NCBI GenBank assembly: GCA_003242895.1
Contig: QKMY01000053.1
Location: 1-64,000 of the forward strand
Length of the DNA: 64,000 bases
Origin: Candidatus Margulisiibacteriota bacterium
GTDB lineage: Bacteria; Margulisbacteria; Riflemargulisbacteria; GWF2-39-127
Direction: 5' to 3'
Every line of letters begins with the position of its first letter. Within the stretch, counting starts at the first letter, position 1. Below the pieces are notes generated by a model. It ran no database searches. It saw nothing but the letters and a program-made list of their open reading frames with translations, and had not been told where the DNA came from. The translations under genes and the position numbers were made by a program. This document shows, in pieces, positions 43,755 through 51,826 of this stretch.

Positions 43755-44966
43755 ATGGTTAAGAAGATCTTATTTGTTGATGACGAACCACGGGTGTTAC
43801 AAGGACTTCAGCGAATGTTGCGGTGCATGATCAGCGAATGGGAAATGAAATTCGTTGAAAGTGGTCAGGCTGCTTTAGACCTGATGTCTCAAGAACAATT
43901 TGATGTGTTAGTGACCGATATGAGAATGCCTGGAATGGATGGGGCACAGTTGTTAACCAGGGTCAAAGAATTATATCCTTCGGTGATCCGCATCGTTCTG
44001 TCAGGACAGTCTGATCGTGAAACTATTCTTAAATCCGTTCGGCCGGCTCATCAATATCTTTCAAAACCTTGTGATGCTGAGAACTTGAAGTCAACAATTA
44101 CCCGGGCTTTTGCGCTTAGAGATCTTTTAGGTAACAAAGATCTCAAACATATCGTCTCAAAAATCGATGCTTTGCCCAGTATGCCGGCATTGTATAAACA
44201 GATTATGGAAGAATTGTCATCGGATGATCCTTCGTTACGAAAGGTCGGAGAGATAATATCAAAAGATGTGGGCATGACGGCAAAGATGCTTCAATTGGTG
44301 AATTCTGCATTTTTTGGAATGTATAACCATATTTCCAATCCTATACAAGCGGTTAATCTTCTTGGTCTTGATACGATAAAAGCATTGGTTATGACTGTTC
44401 AGATATTTTCTCAATTCAAGGAGAAAGCAATATCTCAACACTACCTTGAGGTGCTATGGATGCATTCTTTACGGACCGGACAGTGTTCGAGATATATTGC
44501 TATGGCTGAGTTGAATAATAAACAATTTGTCGATGATGTTTTCATGGCTGGGCTCCTGCATGACATTGGAAAGCTGGTACTACTCGTGAATTTTCCAAAA
44601 GAATATAAGGAAGTTGTTCAGGCGGCTAAAGTTCCTGATATTTCCTGTTGGGAATCTGAATCGGTCATATTCGGTACGACCCATGCGGAAATAGGAGCAT
44701 ATCTTATGGGTATTTGGGGATTGTCTGATCCGATTGTCGAAGCCATTGCCTATCATCATTTTCCTTCGAGGTGCCCTCATAAATGTATCAGCCCATTGGC
44801 AATGGTACACGTGGTAGATGCGATATTAAACCACGAACCCGAAAACGGAGAAGCAGTCCAGGGACTTGATAAGGATTTTTTGGAGCAGCTTACTATTATG
44901 GACAGCATACCGAAATGGAAAGAGTTATGCCAAAAAGGAACAGAGGAGCAACTTGTAAATGATTGA
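43755..44966 (+). CDS. Response regulator with HDOD domain
   Basis: The product (403 residues) has a receiver domain (ILFVDDEPRVLQGLQRML, VLVTDMRMPGMDG, KPC) followed by an HDOD domain (about 140-350). The HDOD part keeps an HD pair in FMAGLLHDIGKLVLL and has the typical SMPALYKQIMEEL start. HDOD proteins act in signalling and stress or motility control, in most cases without clear enzymatic activity. RBS AAAGGAG belongs to the ATG at 43755 (an ATG at 43734 is upstream). It overlaps the next gene by eight bases. Confidence 0.88.
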   Translation: MVKKILFVDDEPRVLQGLQRMLRCMISEWEMKFVESGQAALDLMSQEQFDVLVTDMRMPGMDGAQLLTRVKELYPSVIRIVLSGQSDRETILKSVRPAHQYLSKPCDAENLKSTITRAFALRDLLGNKDLKHIVSKIDALPSMPALYKQIMEELSSDDPSLRKVGEIISKDVGMTAKMLQLVNSAFFGMYNHISNPIQAVNLLGLDTIKALVMTVQIFSQFKEKAISQHYLEVLWMHSLRTGQCSRYIAMAELNNKQFVDDVFMAGLLHDIGKLVLLVNFPKEYKEVVQAAKVPDISCWESESVIFGTTHAEIGAYLMGIWGLSDPIVEAIAYHHFPSRCPHKCISPLAMVHVVDAILNHEPENGEAVQGLDKDFLEQLTIMDSIPKWKELCQKGTEEQLVND

Positions 44967-46104
44967 AAAAATACTGTTTGTCGATGATGACCAGAATCTG
45001 CTCGACTCCTATTGCAGGTCGCTTAGAAAAAATCTTGTTATCGATATCGCATTAGGAGGAACTACTGCGCTTGAACTAATCAATAAACGCGGCCCTTATG
45101 CAGTAATCGTGTCGGATTATGCTATGCCCGAAATGAACGGGATACAATTCCTTTCCCAGGCCAAAGAGCTAAGCCCTGATAGTGTAAGGATCATGCTTAC
45201 GGGCAATGCCGATCAGCAGATCGCAATTGATGCTGTTAACGAAGGAAATATTTTTCGTTTTTTAAATAAACCCTGTGGGCATGAATTACTTCTGAAGGTA
45301 TTGCTGGCGGGGTTACAGCAGTATCGATTAATAATCGCAGAGAGGGAGTTGCTTGAGAAGACGTTGCGAGGGAGCATAAAGGTACTATCCGATATACTGG
45401 CAATCATCAATCCCGAAGCTTTTGGGATGGCATCCAGAATACGGCGATATGTGCTTGAGATCTCAAAACAACTTGGTATCCCGGATATTTGGAAGATAGA
45501 AACAGCTGCGATGCTGTCTCAGATAGGCTGTGTAGTTGTTGCAGAGGACCTTATCAAAAAATATGCGAGCGGAGTTCCTTTGATTGCTAGAGAACAGGAA
45601 ATTATTGATCGGCATCCTGCCTTAGCAGCTGAACTGCTGGTCTCGATTCCCAGAATGCAGGATATTGCTGAGATAATTGAATACCAGTCGAAGCATTATG
45701 ACGGTACGGGTATTCCGGTTGATTCACGGAAAGGCGAAGATATACCTTTAGGGGCAAGACTACTTAAGGTCGCAATTGATTACGATCGGTTGATAAGCTC
45801 AGGGAAATCAGAAAAAAATGCAGTCAATATTCTTAAGGACCGGCGGCATCTATATGATATTAAAATAATTGAGAGTTTGGAAAAGATACTGGGTATAGAG
45901 TCCAAGTTCATTACTAAGAATGTTAGTGTAAATGAACTTATTGAGCACATGATTGTAGCGGAAAATATATATACCCGTAATAATATGCTGTTAATTGCCA
46001 GAGGTCAGGAAATAAGCCGTTCAATTATGGAACGCTTACGATATTATGGTAATACCGGAAAAATTGATCAGCAAGTGAATGTTATTATTCCTACGAATCG
46101 ATAA
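44959..46104 (+). CDS. Response regulator with degenerate HD-GYP-like domain (paralogue)
   Basis: A 381-residue paralogue of the protein at 42592: receiver domain (ILFVDDDQNLLDSYCRSLRK, VIVSDYAMPEMNG, KPC) and an HD-GYP-like output with AAMLSQIGCVVVAED and YDGTGIPVDSRKG, again without the metal-binding residues. The two copies flank the HDOD regulator, so the block duplicated around it. Start overlaps the previous gene; GGAG lies 12 bases upstream. Probable role in a phosphorelay or in scaffolding, not in c-di-GMP hydrolysis. Confidence 0.84.
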   Translation: MIEKILFVDDDQNLLDSYCRSLRKNLVIDIALGGTTALELINKRGPYAVIVSDYAMPEMNGIQFLSQAKELSPDSVRIMLTGNADQQIAIDAVNEGNIFRFLNKPCGHELLLKVLLAGLQQYRLIIAERELLEKTLRGSIKVLSDILAIINPEAFGMASRIRRYVLEISKQLGIPDIWKIETAAMLSQIGCVVVAEDLIKKYASGVPLIAREQEIIDRHPALAAELLVSIPRMQDIAEIIEYQSKHYDGTGIPVDSRKGEDIPLGARLLKVAIDYDRLISSGKSEKNAVNILKDRRHLYDIKIIESLEKILGIESKFITKNVSVNELIEHMIVAENIYTRNNMLLIARGQEISRSIMERLRYYGNTGKIDQQVNVIIPTNR

Positions 46105-46135
46105 GAGTTTTGTTATGAGCAGAGGAGTATCGAAT

Positions 46136-47767
46136 ATGCATAAATCTAAAAAAGAACCATCGTTAGTCCCTTCTGGAGATGTTACGAAAGCAGAGGATTT
46201 TATTGCCTCCGTTGCCGATGTGGCAGGGGTTATTATTATTATTATTGATTCTATTGGGAAGATTATCGGGTTTAACAGGTATAGCGAGAAACTAACCGGC
46301 TATACCTATGAGGAGTTAACCGGTAAAGATTTTTGCGATGTTTTTTTCCCGAAAGACCAGGTTGATTTTGAGAAAAAAATAGTTGAGGGCTATTTGTATG
46401 ACGATTTTGCAAGCTCCCAAGAAAATTGTTTCCTTACAAAGGATGGCAATTGCTTAAGGATTTCCTGGAAAAATAACATCGTTTATAATGGCGAGGGCAG
46501 TGTGAGCCATGTAATATATATAGGTGTTGATATTACAGAATTTAAAATTATAGAAGAACAGTTAGTCGGTGCGCATAAAGAAATTGAACAGTTGTTGATG
46601 TCGATCTCGGCAATTTTGATTGGTATCGATACAAATGAAACGATCGTTCGTTGGAACAAGCAAGCAGAATCAGCCCTTGGGTATGATGTGCAGACAATGC
46701 TTGGCCAAAAGTTACTGAGAGGAAGCGGTATCCTATGGGATTGGGAAGTGGTCGAAGAAGCTATCTATGTGTGCAAACAGAGTAACCAATCAAAAAGACT
46801 TGATAATGTTATGTATATCGCACATGGAGACAGGGAAAGATATTTGCGAATTATGCTTTATCCGGTGCAAGGTGAAAATGGCTTGTTTAAAGAGTTGCTC
46901 ATACTGGCAGATGATGTGACGGAACTTAGGGAATTACAAGGGCAATTGGTACAAGCTCAAAAGTTAGAGGCAATTGGTCAACTGGCGGCCGGTATTGCGC
47001 ATGAGATTAACACTCCTACTCAATATGTCGGTGATAATACTCTTTTTTTACGAGACTCTTTTAACGATATGAAAACGTTGATCAATAAATATCAAGAGCT
47101 GATGAATGAAATGAAAAAAGGTGCTGTGCCTGATTCGTTCGTGCAAGAAATCGAAGCGTTGACCCAAAAATTGGATATTGATTATTTAATGGATGAAGTG
47201 CCTAGGGCTATAGATCAGACCCTGGAAGGTATTAATCGAGTATCTACTATTGTACGTGCAATGAAAGAGTTTTCTCATCCCGGATCAACTGAGATGGTGC
47301 TGGTCGACATTAATAGGGCTATTGAAAGTACGATAACCGTATCAAGGAACGAATGGAAGTATGTTTCTGATCTGGTTACCGATTTTGACAATACCTTACC
47401 TTTAGTTAATTGTTTCCCTGGAGAATTTAATCAGGCTGTGCTGAATATTATTATTAATGCCGCACATGCTATTGGCGATAAGGTCGGTGACGGAGACCGG
47501 GGTAAGGGCGCGATATCTATTAGCACGAAAGGGAAAGAAACATATGTCGAAATCAGGATAAGCGATACAGGAATGGGTATCCCGGGAGAAATCGTCGATA
47601 GGATCTTTGATCCTTTTTTTACAACAAAGGGTGTGGGGAAGGGTACCGGGCAGGGATTATCAATTGCGCGGTCGGTTATTGTTGATAAGCATAAAGGTTC
47701 GATAAAGGTAGAAACCGAATTGGGAATCGGTACGACTTTTGTTATTCAATTGTCTTTACAGTCTTAA
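46136..47767 (+). CDS. PAS-PAS sensor histidine kinase
   Basis: The product (543 residues, no membrane span) has two PAS domains (about 20-150 and 150-275), then a HisKA-like helix hairpin with AAGIAHEINTPTQYVGDN (phospho-His) and a HATPase domain with NIIINAAHA (N box), DTGMGIP (G1), FDPFFTTK (F) and GTGQGLSIA (G2). It is soluble, so it senses a cytoplasmic cue. The receiver proteins on both sides are its likely partners. ATG 46136 follows AGAGGAG; ATGs further upstream overlap the previous gene. Confidence 0.9.
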   Translation: MHKSKKEPSLVPSGDVTKAEDFIASVADVAGVIIIIIDSIGKIIGFNRYSEKLTGYTYEELTGKDFCDVFFPKDQVDFEKKIVEGYLYDDFASSQENCFLTKDGNCLRISWKNNIVYNGEGSVSHVIYIGVDITEFKIIEEQLVGAHKEIEQLLMSISAILIGIDTNETIVRWNKQAESALGYDVQTMLGQKLLRGSGILWDWEVVEEAIYVCKQSNQSKRLDNVMYIAHGDRERYLRIMLYPVQGENGLFKELLILADDVTELRELQGQLVQAQKLEAIGQLAAGIAHEINTPTQYVGDNTLFLRDSFNDMKTLINKYQELMNEMKKGAVPDSFVQEIEALTQKLDIDYLMDEVPRAIDQTLEGINRVSTIVRAMKEFSHPGSTEMVLVDINRAIESTITVSRNEWKYVSDLVTDFDNTLPLVNCFPGEFNQAVLNIIINAAHAIGDKVGDGDRGKGAISISTKGKETYVEIRISDTGMGIPGEIVDRIFDPFFTTKGVGKGTGQGLSIARSVIVDKHKGSIKVETELGIGTTFVIQLSLQS

Positions 47768-47814
47768 TAGTAGAGGCACACTTCAGAGTATATTTATGAA
47801 AGAGGTTGGTTCCT

Positions 47815-48396
47815 ATGGAGCATAAAATATTGTTGGTGGATGATGAAGTAACAATTCTTTCTGCATATTCAAGAATTTTTAGAAATAAATTCAATATGGA
47901 AACTGCGTTAGGTGTTGACGAAGCGCTTGAAGCTATTCAGTTTAAATCAAAGTTTTCCGTAGTGATATCGGATTACGAAATGGGGAAAGTGAAAGGGATA
48001 GAGTTCCTCGCTAAGGTCAAAGAATTATCTCCTGATACCGTATGCATTATGCTCACGGGGCACGCCGACTTTACAGTTGCAATGGACGCTTTAAATGAGG
48101 GAAATGTATTTCGCTTTTTAACTAAGCCTTGTGATAGCAAGGTTTTTGAAAAGGTCATTCTGGATGGAATTAAGCAGTATGAGCTTATTATGGCAGATAA
48201 AGAATTGGCCCAACTTAAAGGTTTCTTGGCGATGTGCTGTAATTGTAAAAAAATTCGGGATGGGAAAGGCGAGTGGCATACCATCGAATCATATATCGAA
48301 ACACATTCTACCGCACAAGTGAGTCATTCCTATTGTCCTGACTGTGTAAAGAGCTTATATCCTGATATATATGAAGAGATAAAAGAAGAATTATAA
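47815..48396 (+). CDS. Response regulator with C-terminal CxxC zinc-ribbon-like tail
   Basis: The product (193 residues) has a receiver domain (ILLVDDEVTILSAYSRIF, VVISDYEMGKVKG, KPC near 105) and a ~60-residue tail with two cysteine pairs, MCCNCKKIRDGKGEW and SYCPDCVKSLYPD. This tail type occurs at the C-terminus of bacterial kinases and regulators and may bind a metal or sense redox state. ATG 47815. Directly after the histidine kinase, so a likely phosphorylation target. Confidence 0.83.
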   Translation: MEHKILLVDDEVTILSAYSRIFRNKFNMETALGVDEALEAIQFKSKFSVVISDYEMGKVKGIEFLAKVKELSPDTVCIMLTGHADFTVAMDALNEGNVFRFLTKPCDSKVFEKVILDGIKQYELIMADKELAQLKGFLAMCCNCKKIRDGKGEWHTIESYIETHSTAQVSHSYCPDCVKSLYPDIYEEIKEEL

Positions 48397-48411
48397 CTTA
48401 AGGAGAAATCT

Positions 48412-48867
48412 ATGGGCAATAAAATACTGTTGGTTGATGACGAAGATAATATTCTTTCATCTTATAAACGGATGCTGAAAAATAAATATATTATTGAAAC
48501 AGCAGCCGGAGGAGCTGCGGCGCTTGCTGTTTTGAATACTCGTGGTCCTTTTTCTGTTGTTATCTGCGATTACAAGATGCCGGGAATGAACGGAATACAA
48601 TTTCTAGCGGAAATTAAGGACCTCTTTCCGGATACGATACGAATTATGCTGACCGGACAAGCAGATCTTAACATGGCCATTGATGCAGTTAACGAAGGCA
48701 ATATTTTCCGGTTTTTAACAAAACCTTGCGATAGTGAGCTGCTCGAAAAATCTATTCTCGCCGCTTTTAGGCAACACGAGTTGATCATGTCCGAACGCGA
48801 ACTCCATTTGCTGCTTAAGAAAATTGGCGATAATGGTCTCGGACATAATAGGTTGATCAGAGATTGA
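48412..48867 (+). CDS. Single-domain response regulator
   Basis: A 151-residue receiver-only protein (ILLVDDEDNILSSYKRML, VVICDYKMPGMNG, FRFLTKPCDSELL) with a short helical tail (SERELHLLLKK). No output domain; such proteins act in phosphorelays or by direct protein contact. Last gene of the signalling block, 45 bases after the previous stop (RBS AAGGAG). Its receiver is closest to those at 42592 and 44959 (all have NEGNIFRFLxKPC). Confidence 0.87.
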   Translation: MGNKILLVDDEDNILSSYKRMLKNKYIIETAAGGAAALAVLNTRGPFSVVICDYKMPGMNGIQFLAEIKDLFPDTIRIMLTGQADLNMAIDAVNEGNIFRFLTKPCDSELLEKSILAAFRQHELIMSERELHLLLKKIGDNGLGHNRLIRD

Positions 48868-48879
48868 GCATCGCAATGA

Positions 48880-48922
48880 TGTAAACAAGCTTTCTTGACA
48901 GTAATCGTTCCGCATGTAACAA
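48880..48922 (+). promoter_or_regulatory. rex promoter with overlapping dyad, possible Rex operator
   Basis: The -35 box is TTGACA (48895-48900), and TAACAA (48917-48922) is a possible -10 at 16 bases. TGTAAACAAGCTTTCTTGACA at 48880-48900 is an imperfect palindrome (TGTNAA...TTNACA) that covers the -35. Rex operators have the form TTGTNAA-N4-TTNACAA, so negative autoregulation is plausible but not proven. Confidence 0.4.
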
Positions 48923-48929
48923 TATATCC

Positions 48930-49547
48930 ATGAATTATTCAACAAAAAAAAGAGTCTATCGATATTTGAACTATATTAATGTGCTTAGGATGCTTAATGC
49001 GCAGGATATCTCTATAGTTTCCTCTCATAATCTGGCATCCTTGTGCGATGTTACTGCTTCGCAACTCAGGAAGGACCTTATGGATTTTCCGGTAAGCGGC
49101 AAGCAGAAAGTCGGATATGATGTCAGTTATCTGCTTGATGCATTAAGGACATCAGTTCAACGACAAAAAACCGAGCCGATAATTGTTGTCGGTGCCGGGT
49201 TTTTGGGGACAGCCCTTCTGAAATATCCTGGGTTTAAGGCTTATGGTTTTGATATTATTGCCGCCTTTGATGTCGATGTTACTCCTAGAAAAGATGTTGC
49301 GATACCAATTATTCACGTATCTGAAATGCCTGATTTTATTAGGAAAAACGAAGTGAAATTGGCAATTCTTTCTGTTCCCGGTGAAGCTGCTCAGTCGATC
49401 GCACGTAAACTGGCCGAAGCAGGAATTATCAAGATACTTAATCTTGCTCCGGTAGTATTGGCACTTCCGGACACCGTAAATGTCAATAACGTGAATATAG
49501 TGTTTGAACTTGAATACTTAATGTTCGGTAAAGACGGACAGTCATAA
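48930..49547 (+). CDS. rex: Redox-sensing transcriptional repressor Rex
   Basis: The product (205 residues) has an N-terminal winged helix (LASLCDVTASQLRKDLMDFP near 36) and a Rossmann NAD(H)-binding domain (VVGAGFLGTALLKYPGF near 85, AAFDVD near 110), ending in a domain-swapped helix (VNIVFELEYLMFG). Rex represses fermentation, hydrogenase and related genes at a low NADH/NAD+ ratio. It lies directly upstream of the NADH-linked hydrogenase genes, the logical target. No Shine-Dalgarno is seen before ATG 48930, and a promoter placed at 48895-48922 would give an almost leaderless transcript. Confidence 0.94.
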   Translation: MNYSTKKRVYRYLNYINVLRMLNAQDISIVSSHNLASLCDVTASQLRKDLMDFPVSGKQKVGYDVSYLLDALRTSVQRQKTEPIIVVGAGFLGTALLKYPGFKAYGFDIIAAFDVDVTPRKDVAIPIIHVSEMPDFIRKNEVKLAILSVPGEAAQSIARKLAEAGIIKILNLAPVVLALPDTVNVNNVNIVFELEYLMFGKDGQS

Positions 49548-49600
49548 TCTTGGTCATAGGTTATGTTGAAAAAATGCAAAACAAAAGTGAGGGATGATCC

Positions 49601-49954
49601 ATGAACCCATTGGAAAAATTGAAACAATTACAAGAAGATGCCCGGCAGAAAGTCCGTGAAGAAAAATACAAATGTCCAATTCGTATTTATGTCGGATCGG
49701 CTACCTGTGAGAATGCAGCAGGAGCCCGTGAAGTTTACAATGAATTAGTGAAGTTGAAACAGGAAAAAAACTATGAGCATATATATATAGGGCAGACCGG
49801 ATGTTCGGGACGCTGTGATAAAGAGCCTATTGTCCAGGTTATGATGGAATCGAGTATACCTATAAAATACTGTGAAATGAATCCTCAGAAAATTCGCAAA
49901 GTATTTGAACAACATATAGAAAATAAAAAAATAATTAGGGAGTGGGCGCTATGA
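49601..49954 (+). CDS. Thioredoxin-like [2Fe-2S] protein of the hydrogenase cluster
   Basis: A 117-residue protein with four Cys in YVGSATCENAAGA and GQTGCSGRCDKEP plus YCEMNP, like the N-terminal domain of HndC/HydB proteins and NuoE-type subunits. It would carry a [2Fe-2S] cluster in the NAD(P)-linked hydrogenase. Its stop overlaps the next start (ATGA). It is smaller than a full NuoE; the full NuoE-like domain is fused to the catalytic subunit (51827-54097). RBS GTGAGGGATG. Confidence 0.82.
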   Translation: MNPLEKLKQLQEDARQKVREEKYKCPIRIYVGSATCENAAGAREVYNELVKLKQEKNYEHIYIGQTGCSGRCDKEPIVQVMMESSIPIKYCEMNPQKIRKVFEQHIENKKIIREWAL

Positions 49955-51744
49955 TAAACCCAAAATATGCGGTCTCGATCTGTGCTGGAGCGAAATGCAT
50001 AAATAAAAATAAGGAATTAATCGTTGCTCTTAATGAAGAACTTGATAATGCAGATATAGCTGATAAAGTACAAGTGCTGGAATGCGGCTGTCTCGGGTAT
50101 TGTGAAGATGGTCCTGTAATGTTTATACATCCTGACAATATAATGTATACCCATGTGCAGAAGGAAGATATTCGCGAGATAGTTCAAGAACACTTAAAGA
50201 ATAAACGATGGGTTACCAGATTGATCCTTCATCGTAAACAAGTAGCTAATAACTTTTTTCCGACATTCGGAGATGTGGCATTTTTTGGGAAACAGTATCG
50301 AATTACATTGCGTAATTGTGGCGTTATCGATCCTGAATCCATTTCTGACTATCTTTCGTTTCGTGGCTATGAAGCACTTGCAAAGGTACTAACTGAATAC
50401 ACTCCGCAAGGTGTTATTGATGAGATATCTGCATCTGGGCTTCGGGGTCGTGGAGGCGGGGGATTCCTGACCGGTAAGAAATGGCAATTAACCAGAAATA
50501 TTGTCGATGATGAAAAGTATGTTATATGTAATGCCGATGAAGGTGATCCCGGGGCATTCATGGATAGAAGTGCTATTGAAGGCGATCCGCATACGATACT
50601 GGAAGGCATGATTATCTGCGGGTATGCAGTTGGAAGCCATAGCGGAATAGTTTATATCCGGGCAGAGTACCCTCTGGCCATAAAACGATTAGAGATTGCT
50701 ATTGCGCAGGCGAAAGAAAAAAATCTCTTAGGGAATGATATCCTTGGTTCCGGGTTTGATTTTGATATCCAGTTAAGACTTGGTGCAGGAGCCTTTGTCT
50801 GCGGCGAAGAGACTGCGTTGATCAATTCGATTGAAGGTAAAAGGGGAATGCCTGTTCCTCGACCGCCTTACCCGTCAGAGCGTGGGCTATTCGGGAAATC
50901 CACAGTTATTAATAACGTTGAGACCTGGGCTAATGTTCCTGATATCGTTCTTGACGGTGCGGTCAAATTCGCATCTCTGGGTACTGAAAAAAGTAAAGGT
51001 ACGAAAGTATTCGCTCTTGCCGGAGCGGTTGAAAACACCGGGCTGGTTGAAGTTCAAATGGGAACAACTTTACGTGAGATAATCTTCGATATCGGTGGTG
51101 GAATTCTCGGTGGACGTAAGTTCAAGGCTGTACAAACCGGAGGTCCTTCGGGTGGATGTTTACCGTCACAATATCTTGATACGCCTATAGACTATGATTC
51201 ACTGGCTAAAGCCGGTTCGATTATGGGGTCCGGTGGAATGATCGTTATGGACGATAGCACCTGTATGGTTGATGTCGCCAAATATTTTCTTGATTTTACT
51301 CAAAATGAATCATGTGGAAAATGCACTCCCTGTCGTGAAGGTACTAAGCGAATGCTTGAGATACTGACGAGGATAACGCAGGGGAAAGGTGTAGATGGAG
51401 ATATCGAGAAGCTGGAGCGATTAGGATTAATGATTAAACGTGCTTCTCTGTGCGGACTTGGCAAAGCAGCTCCTAATCCGGTACTCAGTACAATTAAGAA
51501 TTTCCGGGAAGAATATGAATCTCATATAAAAGACAAGAAATGTCTGGCTGGCGTTTGTCGCGAGCTTATGCATTACAGTGTTGATACTCAGAAATGCATC
51601 GGCTGCGGCGCTTGCAAACGTAATTGTCCGGTTAACTGTATTAACGGTGAAATGAAACATCCTCATGTGATTGATGAAACGAAATGTATCCACTGCGGGC
51701 AGTGTTATGATACCTGCAAGTTTGCAGCAATAACGAGAGGATAA
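49951..51744 (+). CDS. hydB: NuoF-like beta subunit of NAD(P)-dependent/bifurcating [FeFe]-hydrogenase
   Basis: The product (597 residues) has an N-terminal thioredoxin-like [2Fe-2S] domain (SICAGAKCINKNK, ECGCLGYCEDGP), the NuoF core with the glycine-rich FMN/NADH site SGLRGRGGGGFLTGKKW and CNADEGDPGAFMDR, the [4Fe-4S] motif SCGKCTPCREGT, and a C-terminal 2x[4Fe-4S] ferredoxin domain (KCIGCGACKRNCPVNC, KCIHCGQCYDTC). This is the HydB/HndC layout: it accepts electrons from NAD(P)H, and in bifurcating enzymes also ferredoxin. ATG 49951 overlaps the previous stop by four bases; RBS AGGGAG. Confidence 0.92.
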   Translation: MINPKYAVSICAGAKCINKNKELIVALNEELDNADIADKVQVLECGCLGYCEDGPVMFIHPDNIMYTHVQKEDIREIVQEHLKNKRWVTRLILHRKQVANNFFPTFGDVAFFGKQYRITLRNCGVIDPESISDYLSFRGYEALAKVLTEYTPQGVIDEISASGLRGRGGGGFLTGKKWQLTRNIVDDEKYVICNADEGDPGAFMDRSAIEGDPHTILEGMIICGYAVGSHSGIVYIRAEYPLAIKRLEIAIAQAKEKNLLGNDILGSGFDFDIQLRLGAGAFVCGEETALINSIEGKRGMPVPRPPYPSERGLFGKSTVINNVETWANVPDIVLDGAVKFASLGTEKSKGTKVFALAGAVENTGLVEVQMGTTLREIIFDIGGGILGGRKFKAVQTGGPSGGCLPSQYLDTPIDYDSLAKAGSIMGSGGMIVMDDSTCMVDVAKYFLDFTQNESCGKCTPCREGTKRMLEILTRITQGKGVDGDIEKLERLGLMIKRASLCGLGKAAPNPVLSTIKNFREEYESHIKDKKCLAGVCRELMHYSVDTQKCIGCGACKRNCPVNCINGEMKHPHVIDETKCIHCGQCYDTCKFAAITRG

Positions 51745-51826
51745 TTGGGTCGTTTAATTATGAAAATACTACAATAATTATGATCTAAAGAAATAAATAT
51801 CTACAGATTATAAAAGGGGATCAGAA

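Noticed and set aside
49548-49600. Rex operator in front of the hydrogenase genes
   Set aside because: The gap contains TTGAAAAAATGCAAAACAA, which is too asymmetric. The rex-hydrogenase gap is short, and control from the rex promoter is more plausible.
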